A program made the position numbers and the translations under genes. A stretch of DNA of 23,355 nucleotides from a virus, in IMG/VR virus record IMGVR_UViG_3300032289_001361, positions 1 to 23,355 of that record, one strand, 5' to 3'. Under the pieces are notes generated by a model, which saw only the letters and a list, made by a program, of their open reading frames with translations, had not been told where the DNA came from and searched no databases. Shown here one piece after another: positions 22,701 to 23,355 of this stretch. Position 1 is the first letter of the stretch, and each line of letters starts with the position of its first letter.

Positions 22701-22870
22701 ATGCCGTGATTGATTCACTTCCCGTTAAAAGCGGAGCTTTCCGTTTCCCTGTGTTGAGCCGTAACGACAAGGAGCTAAAGGTTGAGATCGTAAACAACAC
22801 TCCTTTCCCTTCATCATTCATTTCAATGGATTGGGAAGCATTTTATTCAGCAAGAGCCAGACGTATTTAA
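19760..22870 (+). CDS. gp12: Tail tubular protein B / nozzle (T7 gp12-like), enlarged
   Basis: The 1036-residue nozzle protein forms the distal part of the tail tube. The N-terminal signature NVPNLLNGVSQQADPLRFVT and ITEGLSKRNG-like segment (VTEGLSKRNGSKFL) are typical, as are PKTASIQQTTEFSV and the C-terminal GIPYEFRYQFSNPQLR followed by GRFQVKNGSLTFNDT. It is about 240 residues longer than T7 gp12 (794). A Tyr-, Phe- and Pro-rich stretch from about residue 640 to 905 (21680-22480) lacks family resemblance and probably holds the extra mass. The gene is AT-rich except for its last 80 codons, which look like the neighbouring late genes. The insertion might be an exposed receptor- or polysaccharide-contacting domain. 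Confidence 0.92.
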   Translation: MSLINVNVPNLLNGVSQQADPLRFVTQGNEQINGMSSVTEGLSKRNGSKFLYKLSNSSYQNYNPKIHFINRDRNERYVVLMYGNIEKSNSAISDYGKIRIWDIDTGAQMPLEIRYEDRELIEQGLPIISWGTSANVSNPQFPYVSSDWDDGEPIWATQNYSSGRSNPVYYIGKNPQKNVKMFTVADSTFVLNTDRIVRTTTVDAVTFSNKTVTRVGTTATVNLGTGISNVNFQVGELFQIEGTTLIAGVSRVTGRPNGTSFTFDTIDSGPTTYSNTVTIKKGERLVPFDMPHTLKRQANGIFLLERNYWDARSAGSPVNNPNPSFVGKKINDIFMYRSRLGFLADENVILSENSSFYNFYRTEMSTLLDSDPIDVSTAHSKVSILKHAVPFSERLVLFSDESQFYMTAVDVLTPKTASIQQTTEFSVDQLAKPSIVGKNIFFPFSRGQFSGIMEYFVTQDTLEFNGTDVTAAIPAYLQGTIRKITASSNEQIVVVLTEDAPSTLYIYKYFTAEDQKIQSSWSKWEYPENENVKILDAEFIENELYLVVDNASEETTDFLDFYGEPNDNLVFSNRGIYLESLNIKELTNDVQNSDFIKLDKKFDESKVLSKTYNAQTDTTDFVLPITTTKNIGVTQRYKEPETVYSYDGTPNNDNFIVKKPFDNLFEYGLINRGTSVSLLQFQSFGQDTATRSVVSLSGRGSRNFYSSANSTQDVTNVSQVNGVFCNICAIPYFPSSYSNLYSIHWVVEKWVGGFLTDYLISRPYPDYTGFFFDISSADNPLFHTSGAVPAGIAYSTNLPASLPLYPWEVDTWYSNLSFVYTIYGQNPPGFGFQPDPFSKITDTDTFVRRGSELSSSVLAEVKTGKNYTVATQENSLTELDYPNTPQGRYWLNRTKVTINGNHLNTPLWFGIPYEFRYQFSNPQLRLGGGGNQRTAVSDGRFQVKNGSLTFNDTVAFNVEVTAPFRDKNVYKFSNYTLGRGDAVIDSLPVKSGAFRFPVLSRNDKELKVEIVNNTPFPSSFISMDWEAFYSARARRI

Positions 22871-22873
22871 CGC

Positions 22874-23355
22874 ATGAAATTGAGTTACAAGACGGGTAAA
22901 ATTCGTAAATCCACCCTTGAAGATGCTGATTATCTTGGCCCTAAGCTACGTCCTGAAGACCTTCTTGAGATTGAAAGCTTTAGACCAAACATAGACCCCT
23001 CAGAAGCCCTTGCAACTGGTATTGAAACTTGTGGGGAACGGTGTTGGACAGTTACGTGCCTTAAAAACAAGCCTATCCTCATGTTCGGGGTAGCTCCAGT
23101 TATCCCAGATGTGTTTGGAAGTATTTGGCTTCTAGGGACACCTAGAATCAAAGAAATCCAGTGGGAATTCCTCCGTAACTGTCGAACCATCCTTGATGAA
23201 CTCCACGAAGGGTTTCCGGTTCTCGGTAATTACGTGTCTCTAAACAACCGTATCCACGTTAAATGGTTGAAATTTATGGGATTTAAGTTTATTAACAAGC
23301 TGGACAACTTTGGAAGTTTAGGGTTGTCTTTCTACGAATTTATCCATATTAAAAA
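22874..23355 (+). CDS. gp13: gp13-like internal virion protein, GNAT-like fold (partial)
   Basis: The ORF is open at the window end; 160 codons are visible. It starts MKLSYKTGKIRKSTLEDADY, then LGPKLRPEDLLEIESF, CGERCWTV, LKNKPILMFGVAPV, GSIWLLGT, and NNRIHVKWLKFMGFKFI. This follows T7 gp13: its start with a polar T-x-x-D segment, then ILEAKAAG, the GGNCGDQCWFV block, and the NTSHIRFLKTIG end, which has an acetyltransferase-like (GNAT) shape. In T7, gp13 is needed for assembly of the internal core or tail. The position directly after gp12 agrees. Acetyltransferase activity is not implied. Confidence 0.85.
   Translation, partial: MKLSYKTGKIRKSTLEDADYLGPKLRPEDLLEIESFRPNIDPSEALATGIETCGERCWTVTCLKNKPILMFGVAPVIPDVFGSIWLLGTPRIKEIQWEFLRNCRTILDELHEGFPVLGNYVSLNNRIHVKWLKFMGFKFINKLDNFGSLGLSFYEFIHIK

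Overview
The window is about half of a T7-like podovirus genome (Autographiviridae-type gene order) and every gene lies on the + strand. The diagnostic genes are a single-subunit RNA polymerase, a gp2.5-type SSB, endonuclease I, a gp4-type primase-helicase, a gp5-type DNA polymerase, a gp6-type exonuclease, and then portal, scaffold, capsid, tail tubular A, tail tubular B and a gp13-like protein in T7 order. A complete tyrosine integrase at the left end suggests a temperate or formerly temperate phage, as in integrase-bearing marine T7-like phages. There are no cyanophage photosynthesis genes. Almost no gene has a Shine-Dalgarno sequence; starts sit in A-rich context directly after the previous stop. 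A consensus sigma-54 promoter stands in front of int. Together these argue against an enteric or cyanobacterial host and fit a host such as Bacteroidota or Verrucomicrobiota, but this is inference.

Layout: 1-580 is non-coding and unusually rich in repeats: a 37-40 bp degenerate family, a 32-bp tandem array, a 17-bp direct repeat, and two 18-bp repeats that read as tandem sigma-54 promoters. 581-3698 is the early/lysogeny region: integrase, two tiny membrane proteins, a coiled-coil protein, two overlapping tandem paralogues, a stretch closed by a perfect 10-bp inverted repeat (candidate RNA), an unknown protein, a small zinc-binding protein and dCMP deaminase. 3691-11912 is transcription and replication: RNA polymerase, SSB, endonuclease I, primase-helicase, a 50-codon basic ORF, DNA polymerase, a LAGLIDADG homing endonuclease slotted between polymerase and exonuclease, and the exonuclease. 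11894-15341 is an accessory block of small unknowns, a gp6.7-like candidate virion protein, a beta-rich small protein next to a lectin-like (LamG/concanavalin fold) protein, and a putative holin and lipoprotein. 15343-23355 is the head-tail module, cut by the window end inside the gp13-like gene.

How it works together: host polymerase would read the left end (perhaps through sigma-54). The phage polymerase would then transcribe the replication genes, whose products form a T7-type replisome; SSB and helicase both keep the acidic tail ending in Phe that docks on T7 polymerase. The late module has its own leader with a candidate promoter before the capsid gene and a large compound hairpin after it, the position of T7 T-phi. 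No endolysin, terminase, internal core proteins gp14-gp16 or tail fibre gene is visible; these are expected outside the window.
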